DNA of 5,722 bases from DASZZX01 sp036260415 (GCA_036260415.1 DASZZX010000364.1:1-5722), one strand, 5' to 3'. Shown: positions 1 to 5,722, counted from the stretch's first letter. The notes: a model not told the origin generated them from the letters alone. Numbers and translations: made by a program.

Positions 1-132
1 CCCCATCAGGACACCGGCACCACGTTCCTGACCGCCCACGACCCCAAGGAGCACGACAACGATCAAACCCGACCTGACCGCTACGACCCGCGTGCCGGTG
101 TCCTGCCCACCCGCAGCGGTCACCCACAGTGA
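1..132 (+). CDS. C-terminal tail of an unrecognised protein, cut by window edge
   Basis: The first frame is open from base 1 to a TGA at 130-132, giving a 43-residue hydrophilic tail rich in Asp, Arg, Thr and Pro and ending in TRSGHPQ. It has no motif that I recognise, and it does not resemble the usual IstB C-terminus. Its position just inside the paired terminal repeats at 159-204 suggests it is the last gene of an IS21-like element, or a short passenger frame next to that gene. The start and most of the gene lie outside the window, so it is also possible that this frame is not translated. The frame overlaps a 14-bp inverted repeat (7-20 and 92-105). Confidence 0.3.
   Translation, partial: PHQDTGTTFLTAHDPKEHDNDQTRPDRYDPRAGVLPTRSGHPQ
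7..105. repeat. 14-bp perfect inverted repeat, arms 7-20 and 92-105
   Basis: The left arm caggacaccggcac (7-20) is the exact reverse complement of gtgccggtgtcctg (92-105). The arms are separated by 71 bases. They lie inside the presumed tail of the mobile element. The spacing is too long for a simple terminator. It could be a protein-binding pair or a chance repeat in GC-rich DNA. Confidence 0.4.
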
Positions 133-158
133 CCGAGGCGACCCGTCAACAACCACGG

Positions 159-204
159 GTGGGGCCAGATCAGACCGTCACAGTGGGGCCAAATGAGCTT
201 GACA
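159..204 (+). mobile_element. Right end of an IS21-like element (two tandem terminal repeats)
   Basis: Two 22-base units, at 159-180 and 183-204, both begin gtggggcca and end in CA. They match at 16 of 22 positions and start 24 bases apart. Read from the outside inward, the tip begins TGTCAAG. IS21-family ends typically carry several such direct repeats behind a TG...CA tip, and a GTGGGGYCA-type unit of this kind is familiar from their 3' ends. I infer that an IS21-like element lies to the left and ends at about 204. The other end, the istA/istB genes and the target duplication are not in the window, so the family call rests on the repeat pattern alone. Confidence 0.5.
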
Positions 205-292
205 TTCCCACTTGCGGATGGGTAGTGGCGGAAGACGTCGCAAACAGCCCTACGCCTTCTGACAGACGCGTGACGGGGCCTTCAGCCAGTAT

Positions 293-318
293 TTGGGCCG
301 CTTACAGCTGTGGCCCAA
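293..318. repeat. 7-bp inverted repeat with 12-base loop
   Basis: ttgggcc (293-299) is the exact reverse complement of ggcccaa (312-318), and the loop contains the palindrome acagctgt. It lies about 120 bases past the stop of the minus-strand STAND gene, between that gene and the IS21-like end. It could form a transcription-ending hairpin, but no clear U-tract follows on either strand, so a terminator call is weak. No gene is evident in 205-438. Confidence 0.3.
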
Positions 319-438
319 GGTGGCGTCGGTCGTCCTGGGAGCCGCATTTCGAACAGCAATCGACGGCCTTTTACGAGCCACTGAAGGAGGCGGTAGTCGC
401 AGGGCGTTCGCCGGGCGAGGTTGCTCTTGTCTTTCTGG

Positions 439-2814
439 TCACGTTCCCTGTTGGAGGGCGTAGGCGACCGCGTCGTCGAATTCCATCGCCTGTCCCTCCT
501 GGTAGAGGCCCTCACCCGTGGCCTCTTCGAGGTATGATCGGGCGGTTTGTCCGACGTCTCCCCTTATCGCCTTCTCGAGCACCGACTCCCCGACCCGCTC
601 TCGCAGGGCATCGGAAGCCCCCACGAGGCGCAGTGCCCGCTCGTGCTGTCCACGAAAGAGGGCGAGGTCGGCGAAGGCCTTGAGCGCCCACCTTATCCCC
701 ATCAGGTTGTCGAGGTTCCGGAACGCCAAGAGACTCGCGTGAAACCGCTTCTCGGCGGCCGGGTGGTCCCCTTCCTTCCTGTCCACTACTCCCAGGCTGA
801 ACTGCGCGAACGCGATCCACCACGCGTCACCCAGATCAGTGAAGATCTTCCAGGCGTCCTCGAAATGCGGTCGTGCCTGCCCCGGTCGGCCCTCGAGCAG
901 CGCGAGCAGGCCGAGCGTCATATTGCATTCGCCCACCTTCTGCCGGTTGCCGAGATGGACATTGCGCTCTTTCGCCTCCTCCAGGCTGGCCCGCGCCACC
1001 TCGAGCCGTCCGACGCTCATCTGGGCCACACCAAGTTCCTCGAGGGCGTCAGCCAACCCACGGGAATCACCCAGATCTCGATAGATCGATACCGCTTCCT
1101 CCGCGAAGCGGAGATACGCCTCGGTCTCACCTACCCACGAGATCAGATCCGCTGCGGTGGTCAGTGCTCGAGCCCGCAGTGGTGTCGGTTCGGTGGCCCC
1201 GGGCAGAGCGATTAGCTCGCGCAGCCATCGCATCCCCTCCCGGACGTGACCCCCCAGTCGCCAGAAGTTGCGGAGGGTCGCGGCGAGCTGCAGCCCCTGT
1301 TCGGCTTCGTCCGTCTGGAGCGCCCAGTTCAGGGCGGAACGGAAGTTGTCGAGGTCACGCTCCAAGCTGTGAGTCAGCTTCGCCTGATCGGGACCGGACA
1401 GCGCTTCCGATGCCTGCTGGGCGACGCGCGTCGCATGCTCGGCATGGCGGCGGCGGACGGCAGGCTCCTCTCCCGATTCGGCAAGCCGCTCGAGCCCGTA
1501 CTCGCGGATCGTCTCGAGCATGCTGAAACGCGGCTCCCCTTCCGGCGTGTCCACGCTTCTCACCAGGTTGTTGTCGACGAGCGAGGTAAGGCCGTCCAAG
1601 GTGTCCAGGTCGAGCTGGCCCTCCGGGTTCGCCACGGCTTCCACTGCCTGCAGGTCGGCCCCGCCGACGAACACCGCCAGACGCCGGAACATGCGCTGTT
1701 CAGCCTGGTCGAGCAGCTCGTAGCTCCACTCGATGGTTCGACGCAGGGTCCGCTGGCGCTCCGGCAGGTTGCGTTCCTGGGCGCGGAGGAGCGGGAGACG
1801 CTGCTCGAGACGGCCGAGCAGCGCTTGGGGTGCCAGCAGCTTCACCCGGCTGGCGGCCAGCTCAATGGCAAGCGGCAGCCCGTCCAGGCGGGCGGTGATC
1901 TCCGCCACGGAGGCGGCGTTCTCGTCAGTCAGGCAGAAGTCGGCCTTGACTGCTGCGGCCCGCTCGGCGAACAGCGCAACGGCCTCGAACCGTGCCAGGG
2001 CCCCGAGGTCGGACAGCTGTCGGGGGTCGGCGAGCCCGAGCGGGGGGACCGGGAACTGCTGCTCTCCATGGAGATGGAGGGGCACGCGGCTGGTCACCAG
2101 CACCTTGAGTCCGGGTGCGACGAGCAGCAAGGGTGCGACGAGGCGCTCACCTGCTTCGACGACCTGCTCGAAATTGTCCAACACCAACAGGAACTCTTTG
2201 TCCCGCAGGTGACCGGCGAGTGTGTCGAGCAGCGGGCGTCCCGGCTCCTCACGCAGGCGCAGGGCCGAAGCGATGGTTGCGGGCACGAGTTCGGGGAGCG
2301 TCACGGCCGAGAGATCGACGAAGAACACACCCTCTTCAAAGTCGGTGAGGGCCTCGGACGCGACCTGCAGTCCCAGCCGGGTCTTGCCCGTTCCTCCGGG
2401 CCCGGTCAGGGTCACGAGCCGATGGCTGGCGAGCAGTTGGCGGATGCGGGCGATCTCTTCGCCGCGGCCTATGAAACGGGTGAGCTGCGCCGGCAGGTTG
2501 TTGGGCCGGGCCTCGAGCGTCCGGGGCGGGGGGAACTCCTGCTCCAGCCCCTCGATCACGACCTGGTAGAGGCGTTCCGGCTGGGTGAGGTCCCTCATGC
2601 GATGCTGGCCGAGATCCTCCAGTCGTGTAGCAGGGGGCAGGTTGCGTTCGACCAGAGCGCGGGTGGAGTCCGAGAGCAGGACCTGCCCCCCATGTCCCCC
2701 GCGGCGATCCGGGCGGCCCGGTTGACGTCCATCCCGAGGTAGTTGTCGCCGCCCAGGATCCCTTCGCCCGTGTGCAGGCCCATGCGGACCCGCACGCTGA
2801 CGCCCCCAGGCCAC
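439..2814 (-). CDS. STAND NTPase (NB-ARC/AAA) with TPR C-terminus; main part of a frameshifted cyclase-STAND regulator
   Basis: This frame holds most of a signal-transduction protein of the cyclase/NB-ARC/TPR type. Residues 41-90 (HGGQVLLS, LEDLGQHRMRDL) are the end of the cyclase domain and its linker. The P-loop NTPase follows, with Walker A GPGGTGKT at 138-145, Walker B LLVLDN at 209-214, sensor VTSR at 240-243 and the NB-ARC GLPL motif at 312-315. A winged-helix-like segment spans roughly 355-390. Residues from about 480 to 760 are Ala/Leu-rich helical repeats of TPR type. No C-terminal LuxR or other DNA-binding helix-turn-helix is visible, so output is probably by protein contact or the cyclase. 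The product looks cytoplasmic. The GTG at 2814 is only the first start in this frame: it has no good ribosome binding site, and residues 1-38 are an out-of-frame reading of the cyclase domain. Family-like sequence begins near 2700, so the true gene starts at 3065 in another frame. Repairing one base would give about 875 residues. Confidence 0.85.
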   Translation of the reverse strand: MAWGRQRAGPHGPAHGRRDPGRRQLPRDGRQPGRPDRRGGHGGQVLLSDSTRALVERNLPPATRLEDLGQHRMRDLTQPERLYQVVIEGLEQEFPPPRTLEARPNNLPAQLTRFIGRGEEIARIRQLLASHRLVTLTGPGGTGKTRLGLQVASEALTDFEEGVFFVDLSAVTLPELVPATIASALRLREEPGRPLLDTLAGHLRDKEFLLVLDNFEQVVEAGERLVAPLLLVAPGLKVLVTSRVPLHLHGEQQFPVPPLGLADPRQLSDLGALARFEAVALFAERAAAVKADFCLTDENAASVAEITARLDGLPLAIELAASRVKLLAPQALLGRLEQRLPLLRAQERNLPERQRTLRRTIEWSYELLDQAEQRMFRRLAVFVGGADLQAVEAVANPEGQLDLDTLDGLTSLVDNNLVRSVDTPEGEPRFSMLETIREYGLERLAESGEEPAVRRRHAEHATRVAQQASEALSGPDQAKLTHSLERDLDNFRSALNWALQTDEAEQGLQLAATLRNFWRLGGHVREGMRWLRELIALPGATEPTPLRARALTTAADLISWVGETEAYLRFAEEAVSIYRDLGDSRGLADALEELGVAQMSVGRLEVARASLEEAKERNVHLGNRQKVGECNMTLGLLALLEGRPGQARPHFEDAWKIFTDLGDAWWIAFAQFSLGVVDRKEGDHPAAEKRFHASLLAFRNLDNLMGIRWALKAFADLALFRGQHERALRLVGASDALRERVGESVLEKAIRGDVGQTARSYLEEATGEGLYQEGQAMEFDDAVAYALQQGT

Positions 2815-3065
2815 GACGTCGCCGCCAACTCACGCTGAGCCTGCACAGCGGCATGCACCGCCCCGGACGGCGCGGAGAACACGGCGAAGAACGAGTCACC
2901 CTCGGTGCTCACCTCACGGCCGTCACCTTCGTCGATAGCGGCCCGGACGATCTCGTCGTGACGGTGCTGGACGTCCCGATAACGCTCTCCGAGCTCCTCC
3001 AGAAGCCGGGTCGATCCCTCCACGTCCGTGAACAGGAAGGTCAGGATTGCCGGTGGGAAGGTCAC
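2595..3065 (-). CDS. Class III nucleotide cyclase domain; N-terminal part of the frameshifted cyclase-STAND regulator
   Basis: This is the N-terminal catalytic domain of the same protein. Residues 8-20 (LTFLFTDVEGSTR) carry the first metal-binding Asp14, and TEGDSFFAVF carries the second, Asp57. The transition-state pair is Asn115 and Arg119 in the VNRAARI motif. Residue 53, four before Asp57, is Ser where ATP-specific enzymes have Lys. Residue 108, seven before Asn115, is Asn where Asp is usual, so purine choice and activity are uncertain. I chose the GTG at 3065 because AGGAG (3075-3079) lies nine bases upstream and the family motif begins a few residues later; the frame stays open upstream to 3524 but that stretch is not family-like. 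Correct sequence continues to about residue 122. The frame then drifts into unrelated residues and stops at 2595, about 105 bases past the shift. It is divergent from the NERD gene. Confidence 0.8.
   Translation of the reverse strand: MTFPPAILTFLFTDVEGSTRLLEELGERYRDVQHRHDEIVRAAIDEGDGREVSTEGDSFFAVFSAPSGAVHAAVQAQRELAATSWPGGVSVRVRMGLHTGEGILGGDNYLGMDVNRAARIAAGDMGGRSCSRTPPALWSNATCPLLHDWRISASIA
2684..2703 (-). other. Frameshift site joining cyclase and STAND frames
   Basis: On the coding strand the bases read gcg ggg gac atg ggg ggc ag. The incoming frame gives AARIAAGDMGGR and the other gives GGHGGQVLLS. Joining them as AARIAAGGHGGQVLLS restores the normal end of this cyclase family. One extra G in the five-G run (plus-strand C run 2696-2700) would do this. 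A second homopolymer of six G lies at 2686-2691. A -1 ribosomal slip on GGG would have the same effect, but the seven-base context is not a classic slippery site. A mutation or a base-calling error in the homopolymer is more likely. Confidence 0.85.
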
Positions 3066-3074
3066 CCACGTCCG

Positions 3075-3079
3075 CTCCT
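3075..3079 (-). promoter_or_regulatory. Ribosome binding site of the cyclase-STAND gene
   Basis: AGGAG on the minus strand lies nine bases before the GTG at 3065. It decides the start, because no in-frame ATG lies near the beginning of the cyclase domain. Confidence 0.55.
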
Positions 3080-3175
3080 GTCCCGAGCGCGCGCCATCTG
3101 AAACATCTCGAGAATCGTAGGCGCCCGCCTCAAGCGGCCGACATGAGGAGTCGAAGATCCGGGCACGACCTCGAC
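3080..3175. promoter_or_regulatory. Shared intergenic region of the divergent cyclase and NERD genes
   Basis: Only 120 bases separate the two divergent starts (3065 and 3186), so both promoters should lie here. The perfect 8-bp palindrome tctcgaga (3106-3113) could be an operator centre. A weak TACGAT -10-like hexamer can be read on the minus strand at 3114-3119, but no convincing -35 lies at the right distance. No promoter can be fixed from the sequence alone. Confidence 0.3.
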
Positions 3176-3185
3176 GGGGGTGAAC

Positions 3186-4040
3186 ATGGGGGTTGGAGGG
3201 TCCGCTCGCTACGAGTACGAGCGAACCAGAGAAGCGCGGGTGCAGCGCGTCCGCGACAACCGCAGCCTGCTGCTCGCGTTGTCCGCTGTCCTGATCGTTG
3301 GCGGGGCTACGGCGGGCCATCTCCTTCTCGGCGCGTGGTGGTTCGGCACACTCGTGGGCCTCGCCATCGTCATCGGTCAGCTGGCGCCGAGCCGCCGTGA
3401 GGTCGCGTGGCGCAAGGGCGCCGAGGGCGAACAGGCAGTCGGCCGGGTCCTCGACGGGCTCGTCCCGCCCACCCGTGCCCTGCACGACCGGCGCATCCCC
3501 GGATCCCGAGCCAACATCGACCACATCCTAGTCGCCTCTGCGGGCGTGTGGACGATCGACGCGAAGAACTACACCGGCAAGCTCGAGACCCGTCGCCGAG
3601 GCAAGGAGCTCTGGATCGGTGGCCGCAACCGCTCCAAGCTCCTCGAGCAAGCCCACGAGCAGGCTGCCGTGGTCCGGAGGACCCTCGCTGCCGCCGGACC
3701 GGAGACGGTCCCGGTTAACCCTGCCCTGTGTTTCCTCGGTGTCGAGTGGCCTCTCCTGTTCCCACCCGACTCCGCCGATGGCGTCCGACTCCTCACGCGC
3801 AGAGGACTACGAAGACTGGCCGCCGGGCAGCCGGCGTTGTCCGCCGCTGAGATCCGACAGGTCAGCGAACAACTCGATGCTCGCCTTCACCCCGGAACCG
3901 AGAGCCGCCGTAGCCAGCGCGACGTGCGTCTCACGGGAGCGGCTCACGCCTCGCGATCAGCCGTCGTTGAACAGACCGTCGAACCTCGCGACGACGTAAT
4001 CGTCCGAACGTGGAAGCGTTACGGAAAGCACCGGCTCTAG
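3186..4040 (+). CDS. Membrane-anchored NERD (nuclease-related domain) protein, ended by a premature TAG
   Basis: The 284-residue product has a basic N-terminus, then two hydrophobic helices (about 28-46 and 50-66), then a NERD domain (about 76-190) that should face the cytoplasm. NERD is a restriction-endonuclease-like fold. The matching residues are Glu82 in GAEGEQ, Asp112 in ANIDHILV, and Asp125 with Lys127 in WTIDAKNYTG, so the D-(D/E)xK arrangement is kept. A nucleic-acid role is inferred from the fold; the substrate is not known. From about 200 on the chain is basic and low in recognisable motifs, ending in RTWKRYGKHRL. I chose the ATG at 3186 because gggggtg (3176-3182) sits just upstream; the GTG at 3180 is in frame and also possible. 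The TAG at 4038-4040 appears to remove a short conserved C-terminal module (see 4041-4166). The gene is transcribed away from the cyclase gene. Confidence 0.8.
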   Translation: MGVGGSARYEYERTREARVQRVRDNRSLLLALSAVLIVGGATAGHLLLGAWWFGTLVGLAIVIGQLAPSRREVAWRKGAEGEQAVGRVLDGLVPPTRALHDRRIPGSRANIDHILVASAGVWTIDAKNYTGKLETRRRGKELWIGGRNRSKLLEQAHEQAAVVRRTLAAAGPETVPVNPALCFLGVEWPLLFPPDSADGVRLLTRRGLRRLAAGQPALSAAEIRQVSEQLDARLHPGTESRRSQRDVRLTGAAHASRSAVVEQTVEPRDDVIVRTWKRYGKHRL

Positions 4041-4166
4041 GTGAATCGTCCCGATGGAACGTTGCTCGGATACGTCGACCTGCAGACCAACGAGGTAGTG
4101 CCCGTCCATGACAGCGACGGGGACACCGTGGCCCCGGCTGCCGCACGGCATCTTCGAGAGTCCTGA
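4041..4166 (+). pseudogene. Cut-off C-terminal module of the NERD protein, after an in-frame TAG
   Basis: Directly after the TAG and in the same frame, 41 codons run to TGA at 4164-4166: VNRPDGTLLGYVDLQTNEVV and then a short acidic and Ala-rich end. In this family, as I remember it, the chain reads RYGKxRLYVNxxDGxxxGYxDLxTG. Here RYGKHRL, stop, VNRPDGTLLGYVDL fits exactly with the stop in the place of the Tyr. One base change from TAC or TAT to TAG explains it. Without the stop the protein would be 326 residues. The first codon after the stop is GTG, so separate translation by re-initiation is possible but there is no good binding site. Read-through of the TAG is another possibility. Confidence 0.6.
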
Positions 4167-4259
4167 ACACAGACACCGCACCGGACACGACCCGGAAGAC
4201 GAACTCGACTTGCTGTTATGGGCGGAGAGGCGTTCTTGCGTAGGCGCCCGAAGCCACGG

Positions 4260-4349
4260 CTAGGGTGTGAAGACCGTCCGGCCGTTCCACGACGGCCACC
4301 CAGCGAGCAACGCGGCGACCGCCATAGTGACCGGTAGCAGTGCTCGCAC
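4260..4349 (-). CDS. Possible 29-residue hydrophobic small protein or signal-peptide remnant
   Basis: A GTG at 4349 is preceded by AGGGGAG (4355-4361), five bases away, the best ribosome binding site in the window. The product reads MRALLPVTMAVAALLAGWPSW and ends NGRTVFTP. A positive N-terminus followed by an Ala/Leu/Val run looks like a signal peptide or a single membrane helix. The frame stops at 4260. The next frame continues VERPDGLHTLAVASGAYARTPLRP to a TAA near 4200, so a lost G in the GGG run after LLAG could have cut a slightly longer protein of about 45 residues. I recognise no family. It may be a real small membrane protein, the broken start of an exported protein, or chance. Confidence 0.3.
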   Translation of the reverse strand: MRALLPVTMAVAALLAGWPSWNGRTVFTP

Positions 4350-4354
4350 GACGA

Positions 4355-4361
4355 CTCCCCT
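4355..4361 (-). promoter_or_regulatory. Strong Shine-Dalgarno sequence ahead of the small hydrophobic frame
   Basis: AGGGGAG on the minus strand lies five bases before the GTG at 4349. It is the main reason to take that short frame seriously. Confidence 0.35.
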
Positions 4362-4636
4362 GTTTCGCGGACGGCTGCGTCCGGCGTCACACTCCGTAGC
4401 GCCCTGCGGACGCAACTCCGCCCGGTCGTGGTGGTAAGCCTCAATCCACCGGTCGGCTTTGGGTGTGGCGATGACGGGAACGTCTTGGCCGCTGGTTCGT
4501 CTTTGTGAACGGCTGACGCCTGGATGAACACGGAAGCGATGGCTTCGGGCCGGATTCGGGCATGCCGACGGGCCGGATCTGGTCCGGGCGTTCGTGGTGA
4601 TGGGGTCTGTGCGGGCAGGTGACGACGGGCTGCAGG

Positions 4637-5722
4637 TCAGGTCGGTGCGGGAAGCGCTGCGATCTTGGTCAGCGCAGCTTGGAAGGCATCGCGCCAGGGC
4701 CAGTTCGTCGGGGCGCGCAGCTTGAGCCGTCGGGCGGTGTGCACGAGCCGGGCGGGCATCGAGGTGAGCTTGGTCCGTAGGGTTTGGGTGGTGGCACGCT
4801 CGAAGCCGTTGCCGGCCGCGGCCAGCGTCCACCGGCCGAGGTTGTGGGCCAGCACCGCCAGGCCGAGCCAGGCCGCGTTCGCAGTGAAGACCCCGGAGGG
4901 AACATGGGCGAGCCCGCCAGCCTTGAGGTCGCGGATGGCGAGCTCGATCACGGCGTGGGCCTGGTGGTCGGCTTCGATCTCGAGCATCTGGCCGTCGCGG
5001 TCGGTGAGGATGGCGTGGTAGTCGAACACGACATCCAGGGCGAGCTGCGAGCCGAGGGTAGGCCGCACCCGCCGCACGATCAGCCGCAGCTCGATCTCGC
5101 CCTTGGTGTTCTTGAAGGCGGTGTAGGTCGTTTCGGCGACATCGGCGCCACCGTCCAGCCAGTACGGGATCGGAACCCAGGCATCGTCGTCGATTGCGTC
5201 GATGGCCCGCCGTATCGCCGTGTTCTTGTCCACCGTCACCGAGAACGCCACGTCATGGTCGCGGCACGCGGTGACGAACGCACGCGAGTAGAACGCCGCG
5301 TCGGCCCGGGCCGTCAGTTTGCCGGTCGCGCCTGCGTCGCGGATGCGACGGATCGTCTCGCGTACGAAGCTGCCCGCGCCGCGGCCCGCGCCGGCGTTGC
5401 CGCCACGCATGCGGGCATGTAGCACCTCGTCGGTGTCGGCCAGCGTCGCCAGCAGCGGGTGGTAGCCGCGCACGTGGGTGTAGCCGAAGCGGGCGCCCTG
5501 CTTGGCGGTGCCGAACACCCGGCAGATGGTGGAGTCGAAGTCGACCGTCAGATCGGCGTCCAGGTCGGGGCCGAGCCCGGCCTGCCACGCTCGGGCCAGC
5601 ACCCGCCGGGAGACCTTGTCGAGCATCCGGATCGTGGCCCAGATGAACCAGCGCAGCCACGTCCCGATATCCTCCTCGTCCCCGGGCAGACGCGGCGGCC
5701 GATCGCCGCGGCACGCTCCAGC
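4637..5722 (-). CDS. IS1380-family transposase, N-terminus beyond window edge
   Basis: This DDE transposase moves its IS1380-type element by cut and paste. The frame is open to the right edge and continues as GDEEDIGTWLRWF before the internal Met at 5626, so the true start lies outside; about 361 residues are visible of a usual length near 450. Counting from that Met, catalytic Asp31 is in VDFDST (with Asp29 beside it), the second Asp is Asp109 in ARADAAFYS, and Glu228 lies in AHAVIELAIRDLKAG. Other family marks are ARMRGGNAGAGRGAGSFVRE, TAFKNTKGEIELRLIVRRVR and HVPSGVFTANAAWLGLA. The visible part has no frameshift or missing catalytic residue, so the element may still be active. It converges with the NERD gene, with about 470 bases between. 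Confidence 0.92.
   Translation of the reverse strand, partial: AGACRGDRPPRLPGDEEDIGTWLRWFIWATIRMLDKVSRRVLARAWQAGLGPDLDADLTVDFDSTICRVFGTAKQGARFGYTHVRGYHPLLATLADTDEVLHARMRGGNAGAGRGAGSFVRETIRRIRDAGATGKLTARADAAFYSRAFVTACRDHDVAFSVTVDKNTAIRRAIDAIDDDAWVPIPYWLDGGADVAETTYTAFKNTKGEIELRLIVRRVRPTLGSQLALDVVFDYHAILTDRDGQMLEIEADHQAHAVIELAIRDLKAGGLAHVPSGVFTANAAWLGLAVLAHNLGRWTLAAAGNGFERATTQTLRTKLTSMPARLVHTARRLKLRAPTNWPWRDAFQAALTKIAALPAPT
4637..5722 (-). mobile_element. Partial IS1380-family insertion sequence
   Basis: The transposase gene marks an IS1380 element whose 3' side lies in the window. Its terminal inverted repeat is expected within about 150 bases past the stop, roughly 4490-4636, but cannot be fixed without the opposite end. 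The stated left limit is the stop codon, not the true tip. Confidence 0.6.

Larger units (their letters stand above)
4167..4636. other. About 470 bases without a solid gene
   Basis: Between the NERD remnant and the transposase I see no gene that I can name. Long minus-strand frames cross the region but their composition looks accidental. The only frame with a good translation signal is the 29-codon one at 4260-4349. A 6-bp stem with a 4-base loop (cggacg, gctg, cgtccg; about 4367-4382) lies upstream of it. The part nearest 4636 should contain the 3' end and terminal inverted repeat of the IS1380 element, but the other end is outside the window, so the boundary cannot be set. Confidence 0.4.

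Noticed and set aside
282..515. Minus-strand frame past the STAND gene stop, considered as an integrase fragment
   Set aside because: No recombinase catalytic residues are visible, and half of it overlaps the STAND gene in another frame.
129..683. Plus-strand frame of 184 codons starting inside the IS end
   Set aside because: It crosses the IS21-like repeats and then the 3' end of the STAND gene on the opposite strand, with an Arg/Pro-rich product typical of accidental frames.
1246..2742. Long plus-strand open frame of 498 codons
   Set aside because: It lies wholly opposite the NB-ARC/TPR gene, whose minus-strand product has clear Walker A, Walker B and GLPL motifs. The plus-strand product has no motif and is a GC-rich shadow.
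3066..3524. Upstream extension of the cyclase frame to 3524
   Set aside because: These residues do not resemble the cyclase family and overlap the NERD gene on the other strand. The GTG at 3065 has a ribosome binding site and precedes the first family motif.
4181..4195. CCGG-flanked hairpin after the NERD remnant as a terminator
   Set aside because: The stem is only four to five pairs, with no U-run after it.
4260..4832. Minus-strand frame of 190 codons across the transposase 3' end
   Set aside because: Its first third is a shadow of the IS1380 gene and the middle is low-complexity. Only the last 29 codons have a plausible start signal and are reported separately.
4784..5422. Plus-strand frame of 212 codons opposite the transposase
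   Set aside because: It is the complement of a well-supported IS1380 transposase and shows no motif of its own.
1..5722. CRISPR array, tRNA or rRNA genes
   Set aside because: No regularly spaced repeats, no cloverleaf-like segment with a GTTCRAxYC arm and no rRNA-like stretch were seen on either strand.

Overview
The base composition (very GC-rich), the frequent GTG starts and the protein families present (class III cyclase fused to a STAND NTPase, membrane-anchored NERD protein, actinobacterial-type IS1380 transposase) point to an actinobacterium or a close high-GC relative. No gene in the window fixes the species.

Layout, left to right. (1) 1-204 is the tail of a mobile element. A 43-codon end of an unrecognised reading frame is followed by two direct copies of a 22-bp terminal repeat of the type that closes IS21-like elements. 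(2) 205-438 carries no convincing gene, only an inverted repeat near 293-318. (3) 439-3065, minus strand, is one large signalling gene: an N-terminal class III nucleotide cyclase domain, an NB-ARC/AAA-type STAND NTPase, and a TPR-rich C-terminus. It is split into two frames by a one-base shift in a G run near 2696-2700. (4) 3066-3185 is a short intergenic region between divergent genes. (5) 3186-4166, plus strand, is a NERD (nuclease-related domain) protein with two N-terminal membrane helices. Its last 41 codons are cut off by an in-frame TAG at 4038-4040. (6) 4167-4636 is about 470 bases with no solid gene. It holds one 29-codon minus-strand frame with a very good ribosome binding site and a hydrophobic product. 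(7) 4637-5722, minus strand, is an IS1380-family transposase that runs off the right edge.

The window is therefore a short chromosomal or island segment between remnants of two unrelated insertion sequences. The two host genes inside it face away from each other, and each is interrupted once. Either the locus is decaying, or one or both interruptions are sequencing errors (the cyclase shift lies in a homopolymer) or recoding sites. No known multi-gene defence system can be named from the sequence. The divergent pairing of a cyclase/STAND sensor with a membrane-anchored nuclease-like protein is suggestive, but its functional link is only a hypothesis.
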